A DNA stretch of 64,000 nt from Hydrocarboniphaga daqingensis (GCF_900129825.1 NZ_FQWZ01000002.1:428641-492640); one strand, 5' to 3'. Shown: positions 11,755-20,936, counted from the stretch's first letter. Notes: a model not told the origin generated them from the letters alone. Program-made: numbers and translations.

Positions 11755-12330
11755 ATGCAGAACAAGCCACCCCAGAAGGGCATTATCGTGGAAGAGCACT
11801 ACCGAGCCATCATCGAGGCTCTGGGCGAGAACCCGGACCGCGAAGGCCTGCTGCGCACGCCGGCCCGTGCCGCCAAGGCCATGCGGTTTCTGACGCAGGG
11901 TTACGAGCAGGATATCGACACCATCGTCAACGGCGCCATTTTCGAGTCGAGCAACGACGAGATGGTCATCGTCCGCGACATCGAGCTGTATTCAATGTGC
12001 GAGCACCATCTGCTGCCGTTCATCGGCAAGGCGCATGTTGCCTACTTGCCGCAGGGCAAGGTCGTCGGCTTGTCGAAGATTTCGCGCATCGTCGACATGT
12101 TCGCGCGGCGCCTGCAGATCCAGGAAAACCTGACCAAGCAGATCGGCGAGTGCATTCAGCAGGTGACCAACGCCGCGGGCGTGGCCGTCGTCATTGAAGC
12201 GAAACACCTGTGCTCGATGATGCGAGGTGTCGAGAAGCAAAACTCGGCGATGGTCACGTCGATGATGATCGGTCGCTTTCGCGAGGATTCGCGCACCCGC
12301 ACCGAGTTTCTGAACCTGGTCCGCGGCTAG
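11755..12330 (+). CDS. folE: GTP cyclohydrolase I
   Basis: A 191-residue enzyme converting GTP to 7,8-dihydroneopterin triphosphate, the first step of folate (and queuosine precursor) synthesis. The active-site and zinc motifs are clear: MCEHHLLPF near residue 82 and KHLCSMMRG near 152 carry the Cys/His ligands and catalytic His. [20 protein letters not shown] is the family signature. The listed start at 11755 (MQNKPP) is a good ATG; GTG at 11788 is less likely. It is followed after 132 bp by the acyl-ACP desaturase gene. An imperfect hairpin lies at 12349-12368 but has no T-run, so separate transcription is likely but not certain. Confidence 0.97.
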   Translation: MQNKPPQKGIIVEEHYRAIIEALGENPDREGLLRTPARAAKAMRFLTQGYEQDIDTIVNGAIFESSNDEMVIVRDIELYSMCEHHLLPFIGKAHVAYLPQGKVVGLSKISRIVDMFARRLQIQENLTKQIGECIQQVTNAAGVAVVIEAKHLCSMMRGVEKQNSAMVTSMMIGRFREDSRTRTEFLNLVRG

Positions 12331-12462
12331 ACCGACCCCATTCGCTTCCGGCCCGGACGGGCTGGAACGTCAGCTAGAATCCAGGCCGGCGCGCAGGTGC
12401 CGCCACCGCCACCGGCCCTGTCAAACCCACAAGCGCGCGTTACCCACGCTGGAGATTGAATC

Positions 12463-13443
12463 ATGGGAGCTGCACCCGGCATTGCTCTTGAGAACTCGGC
12501 CCAAGTCGAGGTCCTCGCCTCGATGGAGGCTTTCGTTCGTGACGAAATGGAGGCGCACAAGGAGCGCCGCAATCTGTGGTTCCCGAACGAGCTGGTCCAG
12601 GCCGATGCCGACACGGCAGCCGAGTGGGACGAGCAGCTGGTCGAAGTGCGCGCGGGTGCGCGCGAGCTGCCCGACGCCGTGCGCGTCGCCGTGGCGCTGA
12701 ACCTGTTGACCGAAGAAGGCCTGCCGCATTTTCACCGGCTGATCGCGGTGCATTTCGGCGAGGAATCCGCGTGGGGCGACTGGAACAACATGTGGACGGC
12801 CGAAGAAGACCGCCACGGCTGCGCGCTGCGCGACTACGTGCGCGACGCGCGCTTGTTCAACATGGGCGAGCTGGAGCGTCTGCAGTATTCGTACATCGAA
12901 GCCGGCTTCAATCCCGAGTGGGAGAAAGACCCGTACCGTCTGCTGGCTTACACCTCGCTGCAGGAAAAGGCCACGCAGCTGTCGCATGCCAACACCGGCC
13001 GTCTCGGCTCGGGTCGCGAACCGCTGTTGCAGCGCGTGCTGGCGCATCTGGCCGGCGACGAGTCGCGGCACTACGTGTTCTACCGTTCGATGTTTGGCGA
13101 GATCCTGAAGCGCGATCCGAACCGCGCGCTGGTGGCGCTGCAGAAGATCGTCAGCAATTTTTCGATGCCCGGCCATCGCATCGCCGGCTTCGACGACATG
13201 AGCGAAGTCGTGCGCCGCTCCAACATCTTCGGGCCGCGCCAGTTCCAGCGCATCGTCGAAGAAGTGCTCGAGGTCTGGCAGCTGGGCGCGATGAGCGGCC
13301 TGTCGGCCGAGGGCGCCGAGGCGCAGGACAAGCTGATGAACGTGGCGCCGCGTCTCGAAAAGCTCGCCGACCGCGTCGACGCCAAGCAGAAGCCGCGCAC
13401 GTTCCGCTTCGCGTTCGCGTATCACCGCGACATCACGCTGTAG
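12463..13443 (+). CDS. Acyl-ACP (class II, soluble) fatty acid desaturase
   Basis: A 326-residue soluble di-iron desaturase of the FA_desaturase_2 family (plant stearoyl-ACP and mycobacterial DesA types). Both di-iron motifs are present: E115-D-R-H118 in WTAEEDRHG and E200-S-R-H203 in GDESRH, with an outer glutamate around residue 80. It would introduce a cis double bond into an acyl-ACP, using ferredoxin. The start at 12463 (MGAAPG) has a GGAG eight bases upstream. It is followed 10 bp later by an SDR gene and then a Tat subunit and GMC oxidoreductase, all on the plus strand, which suggests a lipid or alcohol oxidation unit. Position specificity cannot be read. Confidence 0.92.
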   Translation: MGAAPGIALENSAQVEVLASMEAFVRDEMEAHKERRNLWFPNELVQADADTAAEWDEQLVEVRAGARELPDAVRVAVALNLLTEEGLPHFHRLIAVHFGEESAWGDWNNMWTAEEDRHGCALRDYVRDARLFNMGELERLQYSYIEAGFNPEWEKDPYRLLAYTSLQEKATQLSHANTGRLGSGREPLLQRVLAHLAGDESRHYVFYRSMFGEILKRDPNRALVALQKIVSNFSMPGHRIAGFDDMSEVVRRSNIFGPRQFQRIVEEVLEVWQLGAMSGLSAEGAEAQDKLMNVAPRLEKLADRVDAKQKPRTFRFAFAYHRDITL

Positions 13444-13453
13444 GCCGCTGCCC

Positions 13454-14296
13454 ATGACGCTCGCCGGCCAGCGGGTCCTGATCACCGGTGCCGGCAGTGG
13501 CCTGGGTCGCGCGCTGGCGCTGCAGTTCGCCAGCGCCGGCGCCCGGGTTGCCTGTACCGACGTCAATTTGGAAAGCGCGCAGCAAACCGCCGCGCTGCTG
13601 CCGCCGCGCGGCGCCGCTGCAACGCTGGCGCTGGCGCTGGCGCTCGACGTCCGATCCGAAGCTGAATTCACCGATGTCGTTGCCGCCGTGCAGCAGGCCT
13701 GGGGCGGCGTCGACGTGCTGGTCAACAACGCCGGCGTGGCCACCGCGGGCACGGTGGCCGAGTCGCCGCTGGACCAGTGGCGCTTCATCATCGACATTAA
13801 TCTGCTCGGCTGCGTGCGCGGCGCGCGCGCGGTGATTCCGCTGATGCAGCAGCAGCGCGCCGGCCACATCGTCAACATCGCCTCGTTCGCCGGCATCGCC
13901 AATCCGCCGGCGCTGGCCAGCTACAACGCGACCAAGGCGGCCGTGATTTCGCTGTCGGAGACGCTGCGCTTCGAGATGGCGCCGCATGGCGTCGGCGTCA
14001 GCGTCGCCTGCCCGTCGTTCTTCCAGACCGCGCTGATGGAAACCTCGCGCGCTGCGGCACCCGCGGCCGGTGGCGATGTGGCGCCGCAGATGAGCCGCAT
14101 CGTCGCCCGGCTGATGCAAAAGGCGACCGTCAGCGCCGACGACGTCGCCGCCGACATCGTCGATGCGGTGCGCCGCCCGCGGTTCCTGGTGATCACGCAT
14201 GCCGATGCCCGACAGCGCTACCACCTGAAGCGGCTGCTGCCGGAGCGCTATTTCCGGATGGCGCGCAAGGCGACCGAGGCGTTTCTGGCGCGTTGA
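13454..14296 (+). CDS. SDR-family oxidoreductase
   Basis: A 280-residue short-chain dehydrogenase/reductase. N-terminal nucleotide motif TGAGSGLGRALAL with a following TDVN (an Asp after strand 2 favours NAD over NADP), then NNAGVA, and the catalytic Ser with SYNATKAAV giving Tyr and Lys. The C-terminal 40 residues (RFLVITHADARQRYHLKRLLPER) match SDRs that act on long-chain acyl or steroid-like substrates. It begins 10 bp after the acyl-ACP desaturase stop, so a shared transcript is likely. The substrate is inferred to be a lipid alcohol or ketone from context only. Confidence 0.92.
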   Translation: MTLAGQRVLITGAGSGLGRALALQFASAGARVACTDVNLESAQQTAALLPPRGAAATLALALALDVRSEAEFTDVVAAVQQAWGGVDVLVNNAGVATAGTVAESPLDQWRFIIDINLLGCVRGARAVIPLMQQQRAGHIVNIASFAGIANPPALASYNATKAAVISLSETLRFEMAPHGVGVSVACPSFFQTALMETSRAAAPAAGGDVAPQMSRIVARLMQKATVSADDVAADIVDAVRRPRFLVITHADARQRYHLKRLLPERYFRMARKATEAFLAR

Positions 14297-14446
14297 TGAG
14301 CCCGTCGCCGTCGTGCCGCGCGGTGCGGCGACTCGACGGTGGCGACGCGGATGGGCCGCCTCCGCGCGGGTAGGGCGCGGCCAGTTGATCGATTGTTTAA
14401 TAACGCGGAGCGGGCTCGCCCCGCGCTCCATTCCGAGGTCGGTCGC

Positions 14447-15025
14447 ATGAGTCGCACGCTGTCGTCACCCGGTACCGGCATCGACCGGCGCCAGTTCCTG
14501 AAGCTGTCGGCTGGCGGCACGGCGACGCTGGCCCTGCTCGGCGCCAGCAGCCAGCTCACCGGCTGCTCGGCGACCGTCATCGCCGCCCCTGGCATGCAGT
14601 TCCTGACGCCGGACGACGTGGCGCTGTTCACCGCGCTGCTGCCGGTGGTCAACGGCACGGCGTATCCGGCGGCTGACGCGGCGGTGCGCGACCGGGCGCT
14701 GCAACGGATCGACGAGGCTTGCGCGCTGCTGCAAGCGCCGGCCCGCGCCGAGCTGCGCAAGCTGATCGGCCTGCTGCATCTGCGCGTGTTCCGCCGGCTG
14801 GTCTGCGGCGTGTCCACTGGCTGGGATCAGGCCAGCGCCGGCGAGCTGACCGCGTTTCTGCAGCGCTGGCGCGACAGCCGCGTCGGCTTGTTCAACGCCG
14901 GCTACCGCGCGCTGACCAAACTCGCAGCGGTGGGTTGGTGGAGCCAAGCCGCGAGCTGGCCCGGTAGCACCTATCCCGGTCCGCCCGCATGGGCGCTGGC
15001 CGCCTTGAACGCGCCGTCCGCCTAG
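14447..15025 (+). CDS. Tat-exported small subunit paired with GMC oxidoreductase
   Basis: A 192-residue protein opening with a twin-arginine signal (DRRQFLKLSAGG) that runs into a hydrophobic stretch and an LTGC lipobox, so it is probably a Tat lipoprotein. The rest is helical and matches the general pattern of gluconate-dehydrogenase-subunit-3-like partners of GMC enzymes. The GMC gene starts 11 bp downstream and has no signal of its own. This protein most likely carries it to the periplasm as a folded complex. The ATG at 14447 is chosen because it places the RR motif about 13 residues in; the frame is open further upstream without signal-like sequence. Confidence 0.8.
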   Translation: MSRTLSSPGTGIDRRQFLKLSAGGTATLALLGASSQLTGCSATVIAAPGMQFLTPDDVALFTALLPVVNGTAYPAADAAVRDRALQRIDEACALLQAPARAELRKLIGLLHLRVFRRLVCGVSTGWDQASAGELTAFLQRWRDSRVGLFNAGYRALTKLAAVGWWSQAASWPGSTYPGPPAWALAALNAPSA

Positions 15026-15036
15026 ACCCCGCCGCC

Positions 15037-16626
15037 ATGTCCACTATCAACGATATTTACGCCGACGGCATCGCCAGCGGCTGGAAGCTGATCAACGCGG
15101 CAACGCTGACCGAGTCGCGCACCTTCGAGGCCGATGTCGTCATCGTCGGCAGCGGCGCCGGTGGCGGCACCGCCGCCGAAATCCTGGTCGAAGCCGGCCT
15201 GAGCGTGCTGATGCTCGAAGAAGGTGCGCTGTACACGGCAGCCGACTTCAAGGACATGGACGAGTGGCGCGGCTACACCACGCTGTATCAGGAAGGCGGC
15301 GGCCGCAGCACGTCCGACGGTGCGGTGGCGATCTTCCAGGGCCGCGCGGTCGGCGGCACGACGACGGTCAACTGGACCACCAGCCTGCGCACGCCGGAGC
15401 AGACGCTGGCGCACTGGTCGCAAGCCTTCGGCGTGCAAGGGGCCGACATGGCGACGATGGGCCCCTGGTTCGAGCGCGCCGAAGCGCGGCTCGGCATCGC
15501 GCCCTGGGCCGCCGAACCCAACCGTAACAACGCGCTGCTGCGCGACGGCTGCGAAAAGCTTGGCTGGAAGTGGAAGACGATCCCGCGCAACGTGCGTGGC
15601 TGCTGGAACCTGGGCTACTGCGGCATGGGCTGCCCGACCAACGCCAAGCAGTCGATGCTGGTGACGACGATCCCCGCTGCGCTGCAAAAAGGCATGACGC
15701 TGCTGCACCACGCGCGCGTCGACCGGCTGCTGCTCGGCCCGGCCGGCGTCGAGGCCTTGAGCATCAGCGCACTGGGCCAGGATGTGCGCACCCCGACCGG
15801 CTTGAAGCTGACCGTGCGCGCACGCCATTACGTGCTCGCGGGCGGCGCGATCAACACGCCTGCGCTGCTGCTGCGATCCAGTGCGCCCGACCCGCACGGC
15901 ACGCTTGGCCGGCGCACCTGTATTCATCCAGTCAACGGCACGCTGGCGCTGTTCGACGACAAGGTCAACGGCTTCCACGGCGCGCCGCAGTCGATCTACT
16001 CGGATCAGTTCCTGTGGCCGGAGCAGGGCGTCGGCTACAAGCTCGAAGTGCCGCCGCTGCAGCCGATGCTGACCACCGGCTTGTTCGGCAGCCATGGCGC
16101 CGATCTGACCCGTGACATGGCGCGGCTCGACCATGCCCAGGTCAACGTCGCCCTGATGCGCGACGGCTTTACCGAGGCCACGGCCGGCGGACGCGTGCGT
16201 ATCGACGATGCCGGCAATCCGCTGCTCGACTACGAGATCAGCGACGAGTTGTGGGCAGCGTTCCAGCGCTCGTTCCTGAGCATGGCCGAAGCCCAGTTCG
16301 CTGCCGGCGCGCGCAGCGTACGGCCCGGACATCTGGACGGCCGCGACTACACCAGCTGGGAACAGGCACGCGAGGCGATCAAGTCGCTGGCGATGCAGAA
16401 GCACCGCGTCACGCTGTACACGGCGCACCTGATGGGTGGCTGCACGATGTCGAGCGACCCGGGGCGTGGCGTCGTCGACAGCAACGGCCAGCATCACCAG
16501 CTGCCGAACCTGTCGGTGCTCGACGGCTCGATCTTCCCGACCAGCATCGGCGCCAATCCGCAGCTGTCGATCTACGCCTTCGTCGGCCGTAACGCCACGC
16601 ATCTGGCGCAGACGCTGAAGGCCTGA
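15037..16626 (+). CDS. GMC-family oxidoreductase
   Basis: A 529-residue FAD-dependent alcohol oxidoreductase. The FAD Rossmann motif VIVGSGAGGGTAAEIL lies at about residues 30-45. The middle part has GRAVGGTTTVNWTTS (flavin binding), and a CWNLGYCGMGCPTNAKQS region has several cysteines. The C-terminal HLMGGCTMSSDPGRGVVD and SVLDGSIFPTSIGANPQLS are GMC hallmarks. It probably oxidises a long-chain or sterol-like alcohol. With the preceding Tat subunit it would work in the periplasm and pass electrons to a quinone or cytochrome. The start at ATG 15037 gives MSTIND. It is the last gene of the desaturase cluster; acylphosphatase converges 13 bp on. Confidence 0.92.
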   Translation: MSTINDIYADGIASGWKLINAATLTESRTFEADVVIVGSGAGGGTAAEILVEAGLSVLMLEEGALYTAADFKDMDEWRGYTTLYQEGGGRSTSDGAVAIFQGRAVGGTTTVNWTTSLRTPEQTLAHWSQAFGVQGADMATMGPWFERAEARLGIAPWAAEPNRNNALLRDGCEKLGWKWKTIPRNVRGCWNLGYCGMGCPTNAKQSMLVTTIPAALQKGMTLLHHARVDRLLLGPAGVEALSISALGQDVRTPTGLKLTVRARHYVLAGGAINTPALLLRSSAPDPHGTLGRRTCIHPVNGTLALFDDKVNGFHGAPQSIYSDQFLWPEQGVGYKLEVPPLQPMLTTGLFGSHGADLTRDMARLDHAQVNVALMRDGFTEATAGGRVRIDDAGNPLLDYEISDELWAAFQRSFLSMAEAQFAAGARSVRPGHLDGRDYTSWEQAREAIKSLAMQKHRVTLYTAHLMGGCTMSSDPGRGVVDSNGQHHQLPNLSVLDGSIFPTSIGANPQLSIYAFVGRNATHLAQTLKA

Positions 16627-16639
16627 CGCCAGGGCGGCG

Positions 16640-16936
16640 CTAGTCGCGCCGCAGCTCGAAGCCCTGGAGTCCGGGCGACGGCTCGGCTGCCTGCCAGTCG
16701 AGGGCATCGACCCGCGCGGCCGGCGGGCCTTGCAGCAGCCATTGGCGCAGTTGATCAAGCGCGGCGGGCGCACCCAGTGCCAGGCCCTCGACACGGCCGT
16801 CGGCGAGGTTGCGCACCCAGCCCTGCAGTCCCAGCCGACGGGCCTGGTCGCAGGTACTCTGGCGGAAGTACACGCCCTGAACCCGGCCGTTCACGCTGAA
16901 GCGGTAACATTCGGTCGCAGGCGGGTTCATCGGCAC
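16640..16936 (-). CDS. acyP: Acylphosphatase
   Basis: A 98-residue acylphosphatase hydrolysing carboxyl-phosphate bonds. The signature GRVQGVYFRQST holds the catalytic Arg, and GWVRNLADGRVEGLALG contains the catalytic Asn. Length and order match the family throughout. Two starts are in frame: GTG at 16936 (MPMNPP) and ATG at 16930 (MNPP); the ATG is my preference although the longer form is listed. It is divergent from the unknown gene at 16958, with only about 20 bp between, so the promoters must overlap the coding ends. Confidence 0.93.
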   Translation of the reverse strand: MPMNPPATECYRFSVNGRVQGVYFRQSTCDQARRLGLQGWVRNLADGRVEGLALGAPAALDQLRQWLLQGPPAARVDALDWQAAEPSPGLQGFELRRD

Positions 16937-16957
16937 AGGGCTCGGCAGGAGTCGGAA

Positions 16958-17632
16958 ATGGGAATGTTAAAGCGCTGGCGTGATCGTCTGGAGCGTCGCA
17001 ACGCATCGTTGACCGGTGACGACGACGCGGCTCAGACCGAGCGGTACCGGTTCTCGGCGGCGATTCCGGTCGCGGGCCTCGGCTCGATCTGCCGCATCGA
17101 CCTGCAGTTGCTGCGCGAGCCGCAGCGCGACGGCGAACGTCTGCATCTGCGTGCCCACCTGCAAACCAACTTCGGCTCGGTGCTGCGCCCGGCGCTGGCC
17201 CAGGCCGCCAGCGCCGAAGTGCTGGACGCGCCGCGCTCGGCGTCGCGGTCGCTGGCGCCGGCCGACCGCGCCGCGCGGCTCGCCACCCGCGGCCTGCAGC
17301 GCGTGCTGGCCACGCCGCTGGCGCAGCGCATCGGCGATTCGCTGGCCACGCATGACTTCAACACCTGGGTCGAGGTGCAAGCCTCGACCGAGCCGCTGAA
17401 CGACGGCGCGCATTCGCTGGTGCCGCAGCAGGACAAGCTCGCGGCGATGGGCATCGTCGCGGCGCGCGGCAGCGGCCCGCAGAACTGGATCACGCGCAGC
17501 GCCCAGGGCTTTGCGCAGCTGTCGCTGCTGCAGCTGGACAAGTCCGACCTGCCGCCGGACCTGTCGCGCCGCTTCGGCGATCAGCCATTCCAGCTGGCCG
17601 CCGCGATCGTCAACACCGCCGAGCGCAAGTAG
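16958..17632 (+). CDS. Conserved-looking hypothetical protein, 224 aa
   Basis: I do not recognise a family. The protein is soluble with no signal peptide or membrane segment. It opens basic (MGMLKRWRDRLERRN) and is followed by an alternating beta-like region around residues 30-75 (RYRFSAAIPVAGLGSICRIDLQLL). A helical middle and a C-terminal GPQNWITRSAQGFAQLSLLQLDK segment complete it. The AGGAG about eight bases before ATG 16958 supports this start. Codon use looks like its neighbours. It stands between acylphosphatase (divergent) and the PAEY-repeat genes (convergent, 12 bp). Confidence 0.75.
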   Translation: MGMLKRWRDRLERRNASLTGDDDAAQTERYRFSAAIPVAGLGSICRIDLQLLREPQRDGERLHLRAHLQTNFGSVLRPALAQAASAEVLDAPRSASRSLAPADRAARLATRGLQRVLATPLAQRIGDSLATHDFNTWVEVQASTEPLNDGAHSLVPQQDKLAAMGIVAARGSGPQNWITRSAQGFAQLSLLQLDKSDLPPDLSRRFGDQPFQLAAAIVNTAERK

Positions 17633-17644
17633 CGCCCGCCACCG

Positions 17645-18592
17645 TCAGCGCTCGGCCACACCGAGCGCTTGCAGCGTCTCCACGGTGAGCCCGGCCGGCG
17701 TCAGCCCAGCCGCGCGTTGATACGCCCCCAGCGCCTGTGACGAGCGCCGTCCCCAGCGACCGTCGCGCGTGCCCGGATCGTGACCGGCGGCGCCCAGCGC
17801 GGTCTGGACGCGGCGCAGCAGTTCGGGCGTGGCGTTGGTGTCGCAGATCACGCTGACCCAGCGCTGCTGCGCCGGCGCGACCTGCACCAGGCGCTCGCGC
17901 ATCTCGTAGACCGCCGGGACCGGCACGCTGATTTGTCGCTCGGGCTCAACCAACTGGCGCACGCGGCGCATCACAGTGCGCTCCGGTACGTTGACCCAGC
18001 GTGTTTCGGCCGGCGTTACCAAGCGCCGCTGGCGCACGGTGCGGGTCACGGCCGCCACCGGCTCGCTGACGCGTTCGGCCGGCGTGATCTGCCGCTGACG
18101 GCGGACGATCTGGTACTCCACCGGGCCTTCGACGGCACACAGCTCGCCGGTGATCGGGTCTGGCTTGAGCACGGTGCCGGTGCGCGTCGCGACGCGTTCT
18201 TCGACCGTCTCGTACTGCGCCGGGCGCAGCGTGCGCTGACGGCTGCCGGCCGGCGTGACGTCGACGGTTTGCTCGGTGATCTCGTATTCGGCCGGCCGCA
18301 CGACGACGCGGCGTCTGCCGGCGGGCCGGCGCTCCGGCTGCTCGACCCACTCGTAACGCGCCGGAATCGTCTGCAAGCGCGTGGTTTCGGGCGTCACCAG
18401 CACCGATTCGCTATGCCGCTCGAATCGCGCCGGCTCCACCCACTGCGCCCAGCATTCACCGGGCCGCGCTTGCGGCGGCTCGGCCAGCTGCAGCGCATCG
18501 GGGAGCGGCTCGGCCATCGCCAGCGGCGCGGCCCAGCACAGCCACCACCACCAGCGCGCGCGCGGCAGCCGGCTGGCGTGCTGGGGCGTCAT
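17645..18592 (-). CDS. Secreted PAEY-repeat protein with C-terminal peptidoglycan-binding domain (paralogue 2)
   Basis: A 315-residue exported protein: signal peptide (Trp-rich RARWWWWLCWAAPLAMA), an RPGECWAQWV segment, then about six or seven degenerate repeats of roughly 23 residues beginning PAEY/PARY/PAVY (e.g. PAEYEITEQTVDV, PAQYETVEER). A C-terminal PG_binding_1-like domain covers about 255-312 (ATPELLRRVQTALGAAGH ... TVETLQALGV). The repeats carry many Arg/Glu and alternate hydrophobics, suggesting extended beta structure. It is a tandem paralogue of the upstream gene, whose stop overlaps its ATG by four bases (ATGA), so translation is coupled. Likely periplasmic and bound to cell wall; enzymatic activity is not evident. 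Confidence 0.82.
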   Translation of the reverse strand: MTPQHASRLPRARWWWWLCWAAPLAMAEPLPDALQLAEPPQARPGECWAQWVEPARFERHSESVLVTPETTRLQTIPARYEWVEQPERRPAGRRRVVVRPAEYEITEQTVDVTPAGSRQRTLRPAQYETVEERVATRTGTVLKPDPITGELCAVEGPVEYQIVRRQRQITPAERVSEPVAAVTRTVRQRRLVTPAETRWVNVPERTVMRRVRQLVEPERQISVPVPAVYEMRERLVQVAPAQQRWVSVICDTNATPELLRRVQTALGAAGHDPGTRDGRWGRRSSQALGAYQRAAGLTPAGLTVETLQALGVAER

Positions 18593-19572
18593 CGGCCGTC
18601 GCGGCCGTCGGCGAGGCGGACGCCGAGGCCCTGCAGCGTCTCCAGCGTGATGCCGCCCTGAGCCAGGCCGTTGGCGGCCTGGTAGCGGCGCACGCCGTCG
18701 ACAGTGCCCGAGCCGATCCGCCCGTCGATCGGGCCGCTGTAGAACCCGGCACTCTTGAGCGCGTTCTGCAGCGCGCGGACGGTGTCGGGCGTGGCGTTGG
18801 TCTGGCACAGCACGCCGCGCCATTCCATGCGGCCGTCACTGATTTTTTCTTCGCGGCTGACGGTCTGATACTCGGCCGGCACCGCGATCCGCTGCTCACG
18901 CGCCGGCTCGACGAGCTTGCGCACTTTGACGGTCTGGTACTGCGCCGGCACGGTCTCGCGACGCACCTCGGCCTCCTTGACCAGCACCTGGCGGCGCACG
19001 GTCTGGTATTCGGCCGGCACCGTCACGCGCCGCGTCGTGGCCGGCTGATCGACTTCGCTGCGGGTTACGTCGCGGTATTCGGCCGGCGTTTCGACCAGGC
19101 ACATGATGTCGCCGGTCAGGTTGTCGACTTTCTCGACCAGGCCGCGGCCGCGCTGCCATTGCTGGCTGGCCGGACGCACCAGCTGGCGCTCGGTCACGTT
19201 GCGATAGGTCGCCGGCACCTGCTCGATCCGTTCGGATTCAGGCTTGACCAGCACCGACTGTTCTTCCCAGCGGTATTCGGCCGGCACGACTTCGACGATG
19301 CGCTCCGAGGCCGGCTTGACCATCACCGTCTCCTCGGCCCACTCGTAGCGTTCGGGGACGATCTCGATGCGCTCCGACGCCGCTTTGCGCAGCACCGACT
19401 CGGTGACGGTCTTGAACTGTGGCGGCGTGTAGACGCGCGCATAGCATTCGCCAGGGCGTGCCAGCAGCGGCAGGCTGGCGTCGTAGGCGGTGGTGGTCTG
19501 CTGCGCCAAGGCGAGCGGGCTTGCGATCAGCGCTGCCAGCAGCAGGCCGGCATGGATGCGATGCCCCGACAT
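18589..19572 (-). CDS. Secreted PAEY-repeat protein with C-terminal peptidoglycan-binding domain (paralogue 1)
   Basis: A 327-residue exported protein. Signal peptide MSGHRIHAGLLLAALI... with cleavage after LALA. Next comes LARPGECYARVY, then about eight repeats near 23 residues long starting PAEY/PERY/PATY/PAQY, each with a TV.. segment, a V.PA turn and a basic end. A PG_binding_1-like domain lies at about 265-320 (TPDTVRALQNALKSAGFYSGPIDGRIGSGT). A Cys pair (GECY and GVLCQTN) is shared with the downstream paralogue and may form a disulfide. It is the first gene of a two-gene operon with a GA-rich ribosome-binding site. The role is probably cell-envelope structure; I know no characterised member. 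Confidence 0.82.
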   Translation of the reverse strand: MSGHRIHAGLLLAALIASPLALAQQTTTAYDASLPLLARPGECYARVYTPPQFKTVTESVLRKAASERIEIVPERYEWAEETVMVKPASERIVEVVPAEYRWEEQSVLVKPESERIEQVPATYRNVTERQLVRPASQQWQRGRGLVEKVDNLTGDIMCLVETPAEYRDVTRSEVDQPATTRRVTVPAEYQTVRRQVLVKEAEVRRETVPAQYQTVKVRKLVEPAREQRIAVPAEYQTVSREEKISDGRMEWRGVLCQTNATPDTVRALQNALKSAGFYSGPIDGRIGSGTVDGVRRYQAANGLAQGGITLETLQGLGVRLADGRDGR

Positions 19573-19685
19573 GAAGATCCCCCCAGGTAAGTCGTCAGCC
19601 TATCGACGCACGCGGCGCAAGCCAAGCCAAGCCAACAATCCATACCGTTGCCCGGTCGGCGTCGGATCGGCGCCGGTGCGGCCGG

Positions 19686-20936
19686 TCAGCTCAGGCGCAG
19701 CTTGAACAGATCGCGCGACCGCGCCCAGATGTAGCTGACGATGCCCAGCGTCGCCACGCCGCCGGCCAGCACCGACGGCACCGTGCCCATCAGCCGCGCC
19801 GCCAGCCCCGACTCGAACGCGCCAAGCTCGTTGGACGCGGAGATGAAGATGCTGTTGACCGACGACACGCGCCCGCGCATGTGCTCGGCCGGCAGCGTCT
19901 GCATGATCGTGTTGCGGATCACCACGCTGACGCTGTCGAAAGCGCCGGTGGCAAACAGCGCGGCCGCCGACAGCCAGAACACCTCCGACACGGCAAACAC
20001 CAGCGTCGATACGCCGAAGCCGGCGACGACGATCAGCAGCGTGCGCCAGGGCCGGCGCGTTGGCGGATACCAGTTGCAGATGATCACCGTGATCAGCGCG
20101 CCGGCCGCGGGTGCCGAACGCAGCAAGCCCAGCCCCTGCGGCCCGACCTTGAGAATGTCTTCGGCGAAGATCGGCAGGATCGCGACCACGCCGCCAAACA
20201 GAACCGAAAACATGTCCAGCGAGATCGCGTACAGGATGATCCGCGTCTTCCAGACGTAGGCGATGCCCTCCCGCAAACTCGCCCACAGCGCTACGCCCGG
20301 CGGCGCCGGCGGCACCGGCTGACGCGGAATGCGGCCGATCAGCACGATGTTGGCGATCACCATGCCGAGCACGACCCACAGCGTGCCGGTCAGTCCGAAC
20401 AGCACGTACAAAAAACCGGCGATCGCCGGCCCGGCGATCGCGCCGGCCTGGAAGAACGTCGCCGCCCAACTCGCCGCGCTGGAATAGGCGTCGCGCGGAA
20501 TCAGGAACGGCCGCAGCGCGCCGGCCGTGGGCGAGTAGATGCCGCGCGCCAGGCCGAGCATGAAGATCGAGCCGTAGACGATGCCCAGCATCGTGTTCTG
20601 CGGCAGCGCGGCCTGCGTTGATGGCAGCGTGGCCCAGATCAGCAGCAGCGAACCGGCGACGATCACGGCGCCGGCCATCTGCATCAGCCCGGTTTTTTCG
20701 CGCCGGTCGGCCAGATGCCCGCCAAACAGCGCCAAGCCGATGAACGGCAGCGCCTCGGCAAGCCCGACCAGCCCGAGTGCCAGTGGGTCGTGCGTCAGCC
20801 GGTACAGCTCGTAGCCGACGATCACCTCCTGGATCAGCAAGGCCGTCGACAGCAGCAGATTGGCGGTGATCAGCCGGCGAAACGCCGGAAAACGAAGCGC
20901 CGCGTAGGCGTCGTGTCGAGAAGTGGGGGTGCTCAT
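19686..20936 (-). CDS. MFS transporter, EntS/TetA-like exporter
   Basis: A 416-residue major facilitator with about 12 membrane segments. The loop-2 motif LFGGHLADRREKTGLM is the MFS motif A. LGLARGIYSPTAGALRPFLIP and AGAIAGPAIAGFLY are typical of the EntS/DHA3 family that exports enterobactin, macrolides or other hydrophobics. The start at 20936 (MSTPTSRHDAYAALRFPAFRRL) gives a standard short cytoplasmic N terminus; a longer frame from 20981 overlaps the terminator region and is rejected. Substrate unknown; no siderophore genes adjoin. It lies downstream of the OmpA gene but behind that gene's terminator. Confidence 0.9.
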   Translation of the reverse strand: MSTPTSRHDAYAALRFPAFRRLITANLLLSTALLIQEVIVGYELYRLTHDPLALGLVGLAEALPFIGLALFGGHLADRREKTGLMQMAGAVIVAGSLLLIWATLPSTQAALPQNTMLGIVYGSIFMLGLARGIYSPTAGALRPFLIPRDAYSSAASWAATFFQAGAIAGPAIAGFLYVLFGLTGTLWVVLGMVIANIVLIGRIPRQPVPPAPPGVALWASLREGIAYVWKTRIILYAISLDMFSVLFGGVVAILPIFAEDILKVGPQGLGLLRSAPAAGALITVIICNWYPPTRRPWRTLLIVVAGFGVSTLVFAVSEVFWLSAAALFATGAFDSVSVVIRNTIMQTLPAEHMRGRVSSVNSIFISASNELGAFESGLAARLMGTVPSVLAGGVATLGIVSYIWARSRDLFKLRLS

